From an uncultured Bacteroidales bacterium (GTDB taxonomy: Bacteria > Bacteroidota > Bacteroidia > Bacteroidales > Paludibacteraceae), in contig ONHW01000018.1 of assembly GCA_900317745.1 (NCBI GenBank), positions 1-64,000 of the forward strand: a stretch of DNA of 64,000 nt, written 5' to 3'. The first letter of the stretch is position 1, and each line of letters opens with the position of its first letter. Below are positions 8,601 to 17,567 of this stretch, in pieces. Made by a program: the position numbers and the translations under genes. Below the pieces are notes generated by a model that did no database searches, had not been told where the DNA came from, and worked only from the letters and a program-made list of their open reading frames with translations.

Positions 8601-8609
8601 GTGAGAGGG

Positions 8610-8672
8610 TTGAGAGTTGAGTGTTGAGTGTTGAGTGTTGAGAGTTGAACGTTGAGAGTTGAGGGTTGAGAG
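8610..8672. repeat. 7-base tandem repeat TTGAGxG, nine units
   Basis: Nine consecutive heptamers: TTGAGAG, TTGAGTG (three times), TTGAGAG, TTGAACG, TTGAGAG, TTGAGGG, TTGAGAG. It joins the REP-like repeat on the left and the terminator on the right. A shorter array of the same heptamer is at 45641-45661. Confidence 0.9.
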
Positions 8673-8674
8673 TT

Positions 8675-8706
8675 ACAACAAATGGGGCGTTTGCCCCATT
8701 TGTTGT
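8675..8706. terminator. Bidirectional intrinsic terminator
   Basis: ACAACAAATGGGGC (8675-8688) and GCCCCATTTGTTGT (8693-8706) form a perfect 14-base stem with the loop GTTT. It sits between convergent genes (the transporter on plus, the CoA-transferase on minus) and has A/T-rich flanks on both sides. Confidence 0.85.
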
Positions 8707-8745
8707 TTATTTTGCTGATTGTCGTCATGCTAACTTTAAGCGCGC

Positions 8746-10038
8746 TTAACGCAGGCGAAGAAACCCCACACCGAAACGACGCACGGCTTCGCGCTCCAAA
8801 TCTTCGCGAACAGACGGATGCGCGATAGAGATAAGTGCCTTGGCACGTTCAGCTAACGGAAGGTTGCGCAGATAGACAATGCCGTACTCCGTGGCGATAT
8901 ATTGCGCCTGGAACCGCGTGGTAACCACTCCCGCTCCAGGTTGCAGGTGCGACACGATCTTCGACTGCCCTTTGGCTGTCGTACTGGGCAGAGCGATGAA
9001 GCACTTGCCGCCTTCGGACAAGGCTGCGCCGTACATAAAATCATGCTGTCCGCCCACACCGGATATAACCGTCTCGCCAATCGAGTCGGCACAGATCTGC
9101 CCGGTCAGGTCCACCTCCACAGCGGAGTTGATAGCCATGGCACGCGGGTTCTGACGGATATTCTGCGGATCGTTGGTCCACGCCACATCGCGTATGACAA
9201 AGTCGGGATTGCCGTCCACATGGTCGTACAAGTGCCGCGAACCGAGAATCAGGCTGCCGACAGACTTGCCGGGATACAAGGCTTTCTGCGAATTGTCGAT
9301 TATCCCCCGCTCTATCAGTGGCAGTACGCCATCGGTGATAGCCTCGGTATGCAAGCCAAGGTGCTTGTGACCACTCAGGGCGTTGATAACCGCATTCGGT
9401 ATGCCGCCTACGCCAATCTGGAGCGTTGCACCGTCAGGAATCTGCTCGGCAATGTAGCGACCGATCTTCGTCTCAATCTCATTAGGCACTGGCGTAGGCA
9501 CTTCCACCAGCGGTTCGTCGCCACGGCACATAGCGCTGATCTTCGACACATGAATAACCGGGTCGCCGAACGTGCGGGGCATATACTTGTTGACCTGCGC
9601 AATCACCACACGCGCACACTCCACAGCCGAGAAAGCGATATCGGCAGAGATACCGTAGGAGCAATAACCGTTCTCGTCAGGCTCGGAGACATTCAGAAAC
9701 GCCACATCCACCGGCACTTGTCCGCTGCGGAACAGGAACGGCACTTCGCCCAGGAAACATGGTATAGTATCCGCCACACCTTCTTTCATCGCACGGCGCA
9801 GATAGTTCGGCACGAAGATCGACAGTGCACGGAACGAGTCAATATACTCGGGTTTGGCATACGGTGCATCTTCCGGACAAACGCCAAAACCTACAATGAT
9901 CTTGACATCACGCAGTTCGGCAGCGCGTTCGGTGAGCGCACGGAACAGGACATTGGGCACTGAGGTCGAGCCTTGGGCTACAATCGTATCGCCGGAGCGA
10001 ACGAGGCGGACAGCCTCCGCAGGAGTCATATATTGCAT
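8746..10038 (-). CDS. Acetyl-CoA hydrolase/CoA-transferase family protein
   Basis: A cytoplasmic CoA-transferase of the acetyl-CoA hydrolase/transferase family, the group of 4-hydroxybutyrate and butyrate/acetate CoA-transferases. It moves CoA between an acyl-CoA and a free acid. The glutamate in GLHTEAITDGVLPL matches the catalytic Glu of the family, and IGVGGIPNAV and SGVGGQHDF are typical glycine loops. The open frame reaches back to a TTG at 10062, but that codon lies inside a hairpin arm. I choose the ATG at 10038 (MQYMTPAEAVRLVRSGDTIV), 15 bases beyond the hairpin, giving 430 residues. It follows the aminotransferase by 38 bases and is the last gene of the run. The exact acid used cannot be read from the sequence. 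Confidence 0.88.
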   Translation of the reverse strand: MQYMTPAEAVRLVRSGDTIVAQGSTSVPNVLFRALTERAAELRDVKIIVGFGVCPEDAPYAKPEYIDSFRALSIFVPNYLRRAMKEGVADTIPCFLGEVPFLFRSGQVPVDVAFLNVSEPDENGYCSYGISADIAFSAVECARVVIAQVNKYMPRTFGDPVIHVSKISAMCRGDEPLVEVPTPVPNEIETKIGRYIAEQIPDGATLQIGVGGIPNAVINALSGHKHLGLHTEAITDGVLPLIERGIIDNSQKALYPGKSVGSLILGSRHLYDHVDGNPDFVIRDVAWTNDPQNIRQNPRAMAINSAVEVDLTGQICADSIGETVISGVGGQHDFMYGAALSEGGKCFIALPSTTAKGQSKIVSHLQPGAGVVTTRFQAQYIATEYGIVYLRNLPLAERAKALISIAHPSVREDLEREAVRRFGVGFLRLR

Positions 10039-10053
10039 AATGGTAGCGTATTG

Positions 10054-10073
10054 ATCAGCCAAGATTGGCTGAT
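10054..10073. repeat. Intercistronic palindrome, copy 2
   Basis: ATCAGCCAA-GA-TTGGCTGAT, a perfect 9-base inverted repeat in the gap between the aminotransferase and the CoA-transferase. It is almost identical to the palindrome in the previous gap (11435-11456) and lies a similar distance before the next ATG. Confidence 0.85.
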
Positions 10074-10076
10074 GGA

Positions 10077-11414
10077 TTAGTATTGTTTGGGGCTAAAGTC
10101 ATGGTCAAAGAGTGCGAGACGCTCGTCGAGTGCATCGAACTGATCCTCACGCATCGAGGCGGCACAGCCGCGCAGACCTTCGCGCTTGGCACCGGTGGAG
10201 ATAAGCGAGATAGCCGATACACCGTAGTAGATCAGTTTGTTAATCAGTTGCTCGCCCGTCCAGTTGCGATAGGTGAACGTGAAGAAGAACCCGTCGCCAA
10301 CAGGGCGGTTGTCAGCATCCAGATCATACACAACATGGAAATTATGCTTCGCCATGATCTCCTTGATACGCCGTGCACGGTCGGCATAGACGTGGGTGTT
10401 CTGTACGAAGTTGATCTTGCCCTCGCTTGCCGCCTTGAACATAGCAGCCATAGCGTACTGCACGGAGTGCGACACACCGGAGGAGATGGCGTACAAGATC
10501 TGATAAACGAGCGTACGCATGAACTGTCCGTCGCTGTTGTAGCGCGTGGTGAGTGCCGGGAAATGCCGGTGTGCCAGGTCGGGATGCACAGCAATAACCG
10601 CGGCACGTTCGCCGGCGTAGGAGAAGATCTTCGAGCACGAAACGAGGTGCACACAGTTCATCGTATAACGTCCTACAGTAGGTTGGAACGGTGCACAGAA
10701 CGGCTTGCCGCGATTCGAGTCACGGAAATCCATGTTCAGGTACGCCACATCCTCAATCACAATCGTATCATAGCGGTTGGCGAGTTGGCCAATGGTGCGT
10801 AACTCCGCCTCTGTCAGGCACATCCACGACGGGTTGTTCGGGTTGCTGAACAGGATAGCGGAGATATTGCCCTGCTGCAGTTTCTGCTCCAATGCATCAC
10901 GGAGTTTGTCGCCGCGGTAATCGCCGATGTCGATGGAGTCCACCTTCAGTCCGATAACGCGGCTTTGTTGCTTCTGCACAGGGAAACACGGATCAAGGAA
11001 GAGGATTGTGTCCCTATCCGGCCGCAACTGTGAGATTAGTGTATCCAAGGCATAGCATCCCTGCATCGAACCTACGGTAGGTACGATACAGTCCTCGGGA
11101 ATAGTCAGCCCGAGAAACGCGCGGATGAAATCCGAGGCGGCTTTGGTCAGTTCGGGAATGCCGGTGATGAGCGGATACTTGTTGGCACACCCGTTGCGCA
11201 GCGCCTTGATCTGCGCCTCCACACCGATCTGCTCGGACGGCAGACCGGGGTTGCCCAGTTCCATGTGCACATACTCGCAGTCAGCCTGACGTTCAATCTC
11301 GCGCACTATACCTACCATCTGGCGGATAGTGGCATTGCTTAACTCGTGTGCATCCATCAGGCCAAAAGCCCGGCACACATTGTCAACAAGGTTTTTATCA
11401 AGTGGGTAGTTCAT
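10077..11414 (-). CDS. PLP-dependent aminotransferase, class I/II
   Basis: A fold-type I aminotransferase of 445 residues. VHMELGNPGLPS near the N-terminus, SNPNNPSW (substrate and phosphate loop), EDVAYLNMD and SCSKIFSYAGERAA, whose Lys should bind pyridoxal phosphate, are all in place. The C-terminal part contains the usual GFFFTF and SLISTG segments. The frame extends upstream to 11582, inside mscS, so I choose the ATG at 11414 (MNYPLDKNLVDN), after the intercistronic palindrome. Its amino-acid substrate cannot be assigned. It is placed between MscS and a CoA-transferase, a context that gives no clear pathway. Confidence 0.85.
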   Translation of the reverse strand: MNYPLDKNLVDNVCRAFGLMDAHELSNATIRQMVGIVREIERQADCEYVHMELGNPGLPSEQIGVEAQIKALRNGCANKYPLITGIPELTKAASDFIRAFLGLTIPEDCIVPTVGSMQGCYALDTLISQLRPDRDTILFLDPCFPVQKQQSRVIGLKVDSIDIGDYRGDKLRDALEQKLQQGNISAILFSNPNNPSWMCLTEAELRTIGQLANRYDTIVIEDVAYLNMDFRDSNRGKPFCAPFQPTVGRYTMNCVHLVSCSKIFSYAGERAAVIAVHPDLAHRHFPALTTRYNSDGQFMRTLVYQILYAISSGVSHSVQYAMAAMFKAASEGKINFVQNTHVYADRARRIKEIMAKHNFHVVYDLDADNRPVGDGFFFTFTYRNWTGEQLINKLIYYGVSAISLISTGAKREGLRGCAASMREDQFDALDERLALFDHDFSPKQY

Positions 11415-11434
11415 GGTTGTAGTATTTATGAGGT

Positions 11435-11456
11435 AATCAGCCAAGTTTGGCTGATT
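11435..11456. repeat. Intercistronic palindrome, copy 1
   Basis: AATCAGCCAA-GT-TTGGCTGATT, a perfect 10-base inverted repeat two bases beyond the mscS stop and 20 bases before the aminotransferase ATG. There is no T-run after it on the minus strand, so it is not a standard terminator. Confidence 0.85.
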
Positions 11457-11458
11457 TA

Positions 11459-12475
11459 TTAAGTTAGCATGGTTACATCCATGTGCGGATATGCGAAGGT
11501 GAAGCCCTGCGGCGGTAACTCGGTGTAGAAGCGCTCCTGCATGTCGAAATACACGCCCCAATAATCCGCACCTTTGACCCATGCACGCACAACGAACGTG
11601 ATGTCATTCTCGTTGAGCGACTTGAGTGCCACAAACGGTGCAGGGATAGCATCCATGCGATAATTGACAGTAGATAGTTGGAACTTACTGATGTTCAGTT
11701 TCTTATACAGAGCTTCCATATCTGTATCCGCCTGTAGCACGCGCTGGTCGGCATTGATAATATCGAGTATAGCCTGCTTGCATGCCGCGGCATCCACGCC
11801 ATAGGACACACTGACTGCCCACTCCACTCTGCGCAACGGACGACCGCTGAAGTTATTGATCGTGCCGTTGGACAATGCGCCGTTAGGCAGTATGACCACG
11901 CGGTTGTCGGGCGTAAGGATCTTGGTGGCAGTGATGTTCACCTCAATCACCGTACCGCTCTGCCCTTGCGCCTCAATGAAGTCGCCCGCCTTGAACGGCT
12001 TGAACGCCAGCAACATCAGTCCGCCGGCAAAGTTCTGCACCGTGCCGGACAGCGCCATACCGATAGCCATACCTCCGGCAGCCAGCAGAGCAGCCAATGA
12101 GGTGGTATTGACACCCAGCGTGCCGACACTGATAACTACCAGCAGGATAGTCAGCGATATGGACACAAATGACGTTATGAACGAAGCCAATGTCGGTTCG
12201 GTATTGCGGCGTTCGAACATACGCTTCAGTCCGCGCTTGAGCAGGCTGATAAGCCACATACCTACGATATACAACAACAAGGCTGCAAGCACCTTCAGTC
12301 CGAACTGAAGCATTGTCTCGCCTACGGTTTGCCAGAAGCCGTGCGGGTCGGTCTTGGCAAACTCAATCATCTGTTGCGCTCCCTGACGCACCGAGTCACG
12401 GCGCTGCTCAATCTCCTCCGGAGTAATAGTGGGAACCTGCAAAAGGATGGATAGCGGTGTCTGTAAGAATAACAT
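11459..12475 (-). CDS. MscS-family mechanosensitive channel
   Basis: A small-conductance mechanosensitive channel of 338 residues in the inner membrane, opening under osmotic downshock. After an N-terminal segment rich in Arg/Glu there are three predicted helices. The last is the pore helix, seen as SLAALLAAGGMAIGMALSGT with the small-residue packing typical of MscS TM3. It is followed by the beta domain (VIEVNITATKI, PNGALSNGTINNFS). The ATG at 12475 lies 24 bases after the DUF4293 gene. Full length for the family. Confidence 0.92.
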   Translation of the reverse strand: MLFLQTPLSILLQVPTITPEEIEQRRDSVRQGAQQMIEFAKTDPHGFWQTVGETMLQFGLKVLAALLLYIVGMWLISLLKRGLKRMFERRNTEPTLASFITSFVSISLTILLVVISVGTLGVNTTSLAALLAAGGMAIGMALSGTVQNFAGGLMLLAFKPFKAGDFIEAQGQSGTVIEVNITATKILTPDNRVVILPNGALSNGTINNFSGRPLRRVEWAVSVSYGVDAAACKQAILDIINADQRVLQADTDMEALYKKLNISKFQLSTVNYRMDAIPAPFVALKSLNENDITFVVRAWVKGADYWGVYFDMQERFYTELPPQGFTFAYPHMDVTMLT

Positions 12476-12499
12476 AGTTCAAAGAATTATGGCTTTAAA

Positions 12500-13012
12500 T
12501 TATCGTATTCTGTCGGCTGCACGCACCAGAGCTTCATCCTTGAGGATAGCCCGCGTAGCCATCAGGGTTAATACAAAACATACAAGAGGCACGGCAGCCC
12601 ACGGCAAGATATGCCAGTCCATGCCCAGATTCATCTTGGCAAACCATACGTACATGAACAAGACGCCATAATAACCTACGCACAGGCAAGCGAGGAAGAT
12701 GTTCAGTCGCGCCTGCAGGATACGCTTGTTGTACAGGAAGATATCCACCAGTGCGAGCAGGGCAATCAGGGCTGTCGTAACCAGCAGTCCCCATGTACCG
12801 TTGAGCGTAAGCGGTTGCACATCGGCATCAGGCACGAACTCTGCATCCTCAACCAGAGCCTGCTCCTGCAAGCCGGGAATGGCACTAAGCGTAGCAAAAC
12901 GCTGTACACCTGCGTCCTCTGCCGAAGTAAACGACAGTACAGGTCTCCACAGCAGCACTACGCATGAAATGACAATCAGTAAGAGATAAACGGTTTGAAT
13001 ACGTTGGATCAT
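12500..13012 (-). CDS. DUF4293 family membrane protein
   Basis: A 170-residue protein beginning MIQRIQTVYLLLIVISCVVL, the signature start of the Bacteroidetes DUF4293 family, with four predicted membrane helices and a short outward loop (about residues 28-65). The function is unknown. It follows the DUF4249 lipoprotein gene by 38 bases and precedes mscS by 24. The gap before it (13013-13050) carries ATTTAC-type AT repeats like those of the V-ATPase operon gaps. Confidence 0.85.
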   Translation of the reverse strand: MIQRIQTVYLLLIVISCVVLLWRPVLSFTSAEDAGVQRFATLSAIPGLQEQALVEDAEFVPDADVQPLTLNGTWGLLVTTALIALLALVDIFLYNKRILQARLNIFLACLCVGYYGVLFMYVWFAKMNLGMDWHILPWAAVPLVCFVLTLMATRAILKDEALVRAADRIR

Positions 13013-13050
13013 AACACTATTTACTATTTAATTATTTACGATTTAATTAT

Positions 13051-14205
13051 TTACAATTGGGGTTTGTTTGCAGGGAGAGGAACGGTCTGCGATACTAAGT
13101 ACCAATTACTCATCCGGAAGCATCCGAACGGTTGCAGGTTCCGTTTGTTCTTACCCGTCAGATTACTATAAACCTGATAACCTTCGGCGTTGCCAAGTAC
13201 GCTGAACTCTTCGCTAATTATATTGAATATTTCCGCGATATTGATATCCGGCACATCATCCCCACGCATTGTGCTCTCGGAAGTAAGATCCGGCATATAG
13301 TTGCTAAACGGACTGTCAAGAGTACGACTTAACGTGTACATATACCGGTAACCATCCAATGTATGCGATTGGAGGTTAATATCGACCAAAAGTTTCTGTT
13401 CATCATCATCCGTATCGTCGTCATACTCATCATACGGCAACGGTTCATCACTATATGACGTATAGTGGTCGAGTATAAGTTGAATCTCTCTCGGCTGATC
13501 GGAAACGGGCAGGAACAATGCTATTCCGCCGTAATATCCGGTAGTCGTTTGATATTTTTGGTAGGTTGTGAGTGCCGGATCGCGGGAGTACATGTAAGCC
13601 GGATTCATAGAATAATAAACCGTCTTTCCCGCGCCAACAGTAGCCGTCAGCATCAGCACATCCGTGAGATCACCTCTTCCGAACCTCCTATACGGCGGCA
13701 GAGAGAGGCGGCAATACACTTCGTTATACACCGATACGGAGTCAATCGTCAATTCGGCAAACGGCATCATCGGGCATACCTGTATGGCATCCACACTGCC
13801 ATAATCGGGATGCTCGACATGCAGACGAACCGTATCACATTCATAAAAGGTTATTGGTGCTTCGTAATGCCCCAAAGGGAACTTCCTGACACTCCAGCCA
13901 TTCTCCGAATAGCTGGTAACCGTATCATGTCCGGGCACATAGGTCAGCGACACAGGAGCGTCACTGTTGCGTTGCAGCGTCACGAGTGCATCGCGCAGAA
14001 CAGGCAGCGAGTCTTTGGCGGCGTTCAGGAAGAACTCCGAGTGCAGCACATCCACGCGTGCCAACGACGAGTTCGCCTCTACATGCGACGTCACGCATAG
14101 CCGCGGCTCGGCTTCACGACCCTTATACTCCACCGTGGAGTAAAAAAAGTCACAACCGTGCAGGATAAACGGGATCAAAACGAGTATGAATGCATATTTC
14201 TTCAT
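13051..14205 (-). CDS. DUF4249 family lipoprotein
   Basis: An exported lipoprotein of the DUF4249 family, which in Bacteroidetes is typically encoded beside a TonB-dependent receptor, as here. The start at 14205 gives MKKYAFILVLIPFILHGC, a lipoprotein signal with Cys18. A frame extension to 14229 would overlap the receptor gene and spoil the signal peptide. The mature part is beta-rich with an acidic stretch (EYDDDTDDDEQ). It begins eight bases after the receptor stop. It probably acts as the surface partner of the receptor; the ligand is unknown. Confidence 0.85.
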   Translation of the reverse strand: MKKYAFILVLIPFILHGCDFFYSTVEYKGREAEPRLCVTSHVEANSSLARVDVLHSEFFLNAAKDSLPVLRDALVTLQRNSDAPVSLTYVPGHDTVTSYSENGWSVRKFPLGHYEAPITFYECDTVRLHVEHPDYGSVDAIQVCPMMPFAELTIDSVSVYNEVYCRLSLPPYRRFGRGDLTDVLMLTATVGAGKTVYYSMNPAYMYSRDPALTTYQKYQTTTGYYGGIALFLPVSDQPREIQLILDHYTSYSDEPLPYDEYDDDTDDDEQKLLVDINLQSHTLDGYRYMYTLSRTLDSPFSNYMPDLTSESTMRGDDVPDINIAEIFNIISEEFSVLGNAEGYQVYSNLTGKNKRNLQPFGCFRMSNWYLVSQTVPLPANKPQL

Positions 14206-14212
14206 TGTTGTT

Positions 14213-16480
14213 TCAGAACTTGAACGCATAACTTACCGTTGGCAGAATCGGGAAGAGGGAGATCTGCTTGAGTTCGTTACCCTCGATAATCATCATATAC
14301 GGGTTGCGGTGACAATACACGTTATACACCGACAGACTGACAAGATGTTCGGCATCTTTCAGCCATCCGCCTTTGGACAATGCCGAGTCACCGCTTCGCT
14401 TGTGCGGCAAGTGCCAGTTGAGCGCCAGATCAAGACGGTGATAGTCAGGCATCTGGAAGTTATTACGCTCGGATATATAATCCACCCAATCCCGTTCTTG
14501 CGGTTCAAAGTACCGCTGCATAGCCAGTGTCGCACGGCTGCCTGTACCATACACGAACGTACCGGCAATCTCGAACTTGGGCGTGATCCTGTACTGCAGC
14601 GTTATACTCAGGTCATGCTCGCGGTCGTACTTGGCATGATAAGGTTTGCCGTTGTTGATCACCATTCCTTCGCGGTCGAACTGCCGCATTGTCCGGCTCC
14701 AGGTATAACCTATCCAACCCGTAACAGGCCCGATTTTGCGTTGCAGGAGCAGTTCGACTCCGTAACTCCATCCGTCGCCCACTGCCACTTTGTTCTCCCA
14801 TCCGCTGCCCGACAAGCCGAAGAACGATGCGCCCTCCTTGTACTCAACCAGATTAGTCGAGCGCTTGTAGTAACCTTCCACCGACAGTTCTGCCTGCTGC
14901 AGAATGTTGTAACTCAGTCCGGCTGCCACCTGCATCGAACGCATAGGAGGTATATCTGCCGTAACGGGTACCCATAGGTCGGTTGGCGAGGAGATTGACG
15001 TGTTCGACAACAAGTGTACGTACTGCGACATATACGAGTACGACGCCTTGAGTGCCACATCCTTGTGCAACAGAAACCGCATGCCTATACGCGGTTCGAC
15101 GGACGGATAAACCTTATCCTTGATACCATATAGCGATGCGCGCAAGCCGTAGTTCAACGTAAACCAGTTGACGGGTTTATACGTATCCTCGGCATATACA
15201 TACGCCTCGTGACCGAATGTAGTGCCGCTGGTGTACAGCGTGTCAAAGTTCAGTTCGGATATACCCATCTCGGCAAACATCAGGTTACCTATCTGCGGAC
15301 GAAACATGTGCATCTCGTAGCCTGCACCGAAGTGTACGGAGTGTTGTTCGCTGTCATAGAGCCAATCGGTATGTGCAGCTACGTCAATAAGTTTGCTCTT
15401 ATAATCAAACGTCTGGTCAAGTGACGACTTTCCGGATTCGTCCGAAGTAACAGTGGCATTCATTTGTTCCGACAGGTTGTAGCCGAAGCGCAGGAAATGT
15501 ACGTGCGTCTGCATACTCAGGTTCTCGCGCAAGCGATGGTCGTACTGCAGTTTTGCCATAATGTTTCCCGAGGTCCATCGCAATCCGAGTTTGGCCTGCT
15601 GCCGTTCGCTACCGCCTTCCGGCAAAGGATAGGATTCATCGGTCTTATATCGTATGTATATCACATCATCACCCATATAAAACGAGGCGGACAATCGGTC
15701 ATTGTTCTTGAAGCGGTGCTGAAGCTTGGCGTTCACGTCGTAGAAGTAATATCCGCCTACCGCACTGCCGCCTTGCAGTTCGTTGGCTGAAACGACAGCC
15801 ATGAGCGGAGCAAGTAGTGCATCGTAGTATGTGCGCCGTGCCGCAATGGCAAACGTTGTGCGGGCAACGATGGTATCCTTCTGATCGGACAGTTTGCGTG
15901 CACGCAGTTGCTCGCCTGTGAAGATTGGTCCCTGCACATTGAGTTTGGCGGATATCAGTCCTACACTCACGCCGCCGTGCCACATTGTGTTGCTGCCTGC
16001 AGTCTGCTCCACATCAATCACCGAACTCAGTCGCGAACCGTATCGGGCAGGGAAATTTCCCTTATACAGGGTCACGTTCTGCAATATATCCGCATTGAAC
16101 ACCGAGAACATTCCCATGGCGTGGCTGACGTTATACAACGGCACACCGTCCAGCATGATCAGGTTCTCATCCGGTCCGCCGCCACGTACATACACGCCCG
16201 TCGAACCTTCCGATGCCGATTGTACGCCCGGCAAGAGCTGGATAGCCTTGAGCACATCTATCTCACCGCCCAATGCAGGTATCGTCTGAATCTGCAACAT
16301 TGGCACTTCCACCGCTGACATCTGCGACGACTCGGGACTGGATATTGACTGATGCCCGAGTACCTCTACCTCCCGAATACGAAAACTGACGGTGTCCTTC
16401 GACGCCAACGAGTCACGCGTAACCTGGGCAAACAAGCATAGCGGAAGCAACAGCAGTATGAGCAGCCGATACTTATGCAA
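14213..16480 (-). CDS. TonB-dependent outer-membrane receptor
   Basis: An outer-membrane beta-barrel receptor of about 755 residues. A signal peptide (LLILLLLPLCLFAQ) is followed by the plug domain with RGGGPDENLIMLDGVPLYN and then barrel strands ending in VSYAFKF, whose terminal Phe suits outer-membrane assembly. It lacks the extra N-terminal carboxypeptidase-like domain common in DUF4249-linked receptors. No ATG is available. The only fitting start is TTG at 16480, eight bases inside the 3' end of the acetyltransferase gene, so translation is probably coupled. The pair with DUF4249 suggests uptake of an unknown nutrient. Confidence 0.88.
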   Translation of the reverse strand: MHKYRLLILLLLPLCLFAQVTRDSLASKDTVSFRIREVEVLGHQSISSPESSQMSAVEVPMLQIQTIPALGGEIDVLKAIQLLPGVQSASEGSTGVYVRGGGPDENLIMLDGVPLYNVSHAMGMFSVFNADILQNVTLYKGNFPARYGSRLSSVIDVEQTAGSNTMWHGGVSVGLISAKLNVQGPIFTGEQLRARKLSDQKDTIVARTTFAIAARRTYYDALLAPLMAVVSANELQGGSAVGGYYFYDVNAKLQHRFKNNDRLSASFYMGDDVIYIRYKTDESYPLPEGGSERQQAKLGLRWTSGNIMAKLQYDHRLRENLSMQTHVHFLRFGYNLSEQMNATVTSDESGKSSLDQTFDYKSKLIDVAAHTDWLYDSEQHSVHFGAGYEMHMFRPQIGNLMFAEMGISELNFDTLYTSGTTFGHEAYVYAEDTYKPVNWFTLNYGLRASLYGIKDKVYPSVEPRIGMRFLLHKDVALKASYSYMSQYVHLLSNTSISSPTDLWVPVTADIPPMRSMQVAAGLSYNILQQAELSVEGYYKRSTNLVEYKEGASFFGLSGSGWENKVAVGDGWSYGVELLLQRKIGPVTGWIGYTWSRTMRQFDREGMVINNGKPYHAKYDREHDLSITLQYRITPKFEIAGTFVYGTGSRATLAMQRYFEPQERDWVDYISERNNFQMPDYHRLDLALNWHLPHKRSGDSALSKGGWLKDAEHLVSLSVYNVYCHRNPYMMIIEGNELKQISLFPILPTVSYAFKF

Positions 16481-17168
16481 GATAATCTACACGATAGTGG
16501 TCGGTGGGAGACTCAGGTTTTTCTTCATCGGTGGGCACGTCCTGGCAAATAACCTTCACCGTTCCGTCCTGCAGCAGATACTTTTCACCCGTAGCAGGAC
16601 AAACGGCTCTTCCGTCAGCATCGAACTGCAACTTCTCGCCATGACGGCTCACCCATCCAATGCGCCGTGCAGGATTGCCAACCATCAACGCGAACGGCAG
16701 TACATCCTTGGTCACCACACTACCGGCACCTATCAGGCAATATTCGCCCAACGTATGTCCGCACACAATAGTAGCATTGGCGCCTACCGAGCAACCGCGT
16801 TTCAGTACAGTAGGTTTGTACTCGTCCTTGCGCGAAACGGCAGCACGGGGATTGATCACATTGGTGAACACCATGCTCGGGCCAAGGAACACATCATCCT
16901 CGCAACGCACGCCTGTATAGACGCTCACGTTGTTCTGAATCTTGCAGTTACGTCCCAGCACCACATTAGGCGAGATAACGACGTTCTGACCTATATTACA
17001 ATCCTCACCAATCGTGCAACCGGACATTATATGCGAAAAATGCCAAATCTTTGTACCCTTGCCGATTTGCGAACCTTCGTCCACGTAGGACGATTCGTGA
17101 ATAAAGACACCCCCTAACCCCCTCTCAGAGGGGGAAAAGGATTGTGTTAGAGAACTAATGTTGTTCAT
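16473..17168 (-). CDS. wlbB: Sugar N-acetyltransferase, WbpD/WlbB-like, with repeat-derived N-terminus
   Basis: A left-handed beta-helix acyltransferase of 231 residues with hexapeptide repeats (IGKGTKIWHFSHIMSG, then SVGANATIVCG and LIGAGSVVTKD). It resembles WbpD/WlbB enzymes, which acetylate the 3-amino group of a UDP-2,3-diaminoglucuronic acid for surface polysaccharide. Relatives begin close to FIHESSYVDEG. Here about 22 extra residues precede that point, and SPSERGLGGV is encoded by the 17108-17138 repeat. The ATG at 17168 overlaps the DUF559 stop (ATGA). The C-terminal 40 residues hold VCPATGEKYLLQDG. Enzyme class is secure; exact substrate is inferred. Confidence 0.85.
   Translation of the reverse strand: MNNISSLTQSFSPSERGLGGVFIHESSYVDEGSQIGKGTKIWHFSHIMSGCTIGEDCNIGQNVVISPNVVLGRNCKIQNNVSVYTGVRCEDDVFLGPSMVFTNVINPRAAVSRKDEYKPTVLKRGCSVGANATIVCGHTLGEYCLIGAGSVVTKDVLPFALMVGNPARRIGWVSRHGEKLQFDADGRAVCPATGEKYLLQDGTVKVICQDVPTDEEKPESPTDHYRVDYLA
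17108..17138. repeat. REP-like inverted repeat, left arm of the DUF559 unit
   Basis: A 31-base arm with the core CCCCCTCT-C-AGAGGGGG, itself palindromic. It matches the reverse complement of 17568-17598 at 29 of 31 positions, the two differences being AA against GG after CACCCCCT. It lies within the acetyltransferase reading frame and encodes SPSERGLGGV. Confidence 0.9.
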
Positions 17169-17551
17169 AATATATCATTATTAAGTTCATTCTTTATTTT
17201 ACTTATCACTTGCTCCGGAAACACTAAAATTTCTTCGTTAGTGAATCGTATTATTCTAAATCCCATAGAACATAATCGTTCTTCGCGAATTCTATCTGCT
17301 TCTTTTTGCTCCGCCAAATTATGGTACTTACCATCTACTTCAATTATCAGCTGCTTGCTTAAGCAAACAAAATCAACTATAAATTCATCAATGATATACT
17401 GCCTACGAAAGATTACGCCCAATTGTTTCCTACGCAATAACGTCCACATTATACTTTCCGCTTCCGTAGGATTGCGTTTATTTCGCATAGCATTCTCCCT
17501 CAGCAATCCATAAGTCAAAGGATTAGCAGTATTATATTTTGCAGTATTCAT
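17165..17551 (-). CDS. DUF559 (Vsr/PD-(D/E)XK-like) endonuclease-domain protein
   Basis: A small protein of 128 residues, almost entirely one DUF559 domain. The motifs LRENAMRNKRNPTEAESIMW, LGVIFRRQYIIDEFIVDF and LIIEVDGKYH give the D...ExD core of Vsr-like nucleases, followed by RIIRFTNEEIL. All presumed catalytic residues are present, so it may be active. It starts at the ATG at 17551, 48 bases after the rseP stop, and its TGA overlaps the ATG of the acetyltransferase. The codons are more AT-rich than those of either neighbour, which supports a separate origin. The biological role of free-standing DUF559 proteins is not established to my knowledge. Confidence 0.88.
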   Translation of the reverse strand: MNTAKYNTANPLTYGLLRENAMRNKRNPTEAESIMWTLLRRKQLGVIFRRQYIIDEFIVDFVCLSKQLIIEVDGKYHNLAEQKEADRIREERLCSMGFRIIRFTNEEILVFPEQVISKIKNELNNDIL

Positions 17552-17567
17552 GACCGTAGCATTTCTC

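Noticed and set aside
10039..10062. TTG start for the CoA-transferase at 10062
   Set aside because: The codon lies in an arm of a palindrome also found before the previous gene, and the ATG at 10038 sits at the expected distance after it.
17128..17168. Treating the first 22 residues of the acetyltransferase as a signal or membrane anchor
   Set aside because: They are polar and encoded by the REP-like repeat; the family acts in the cytoplasm.
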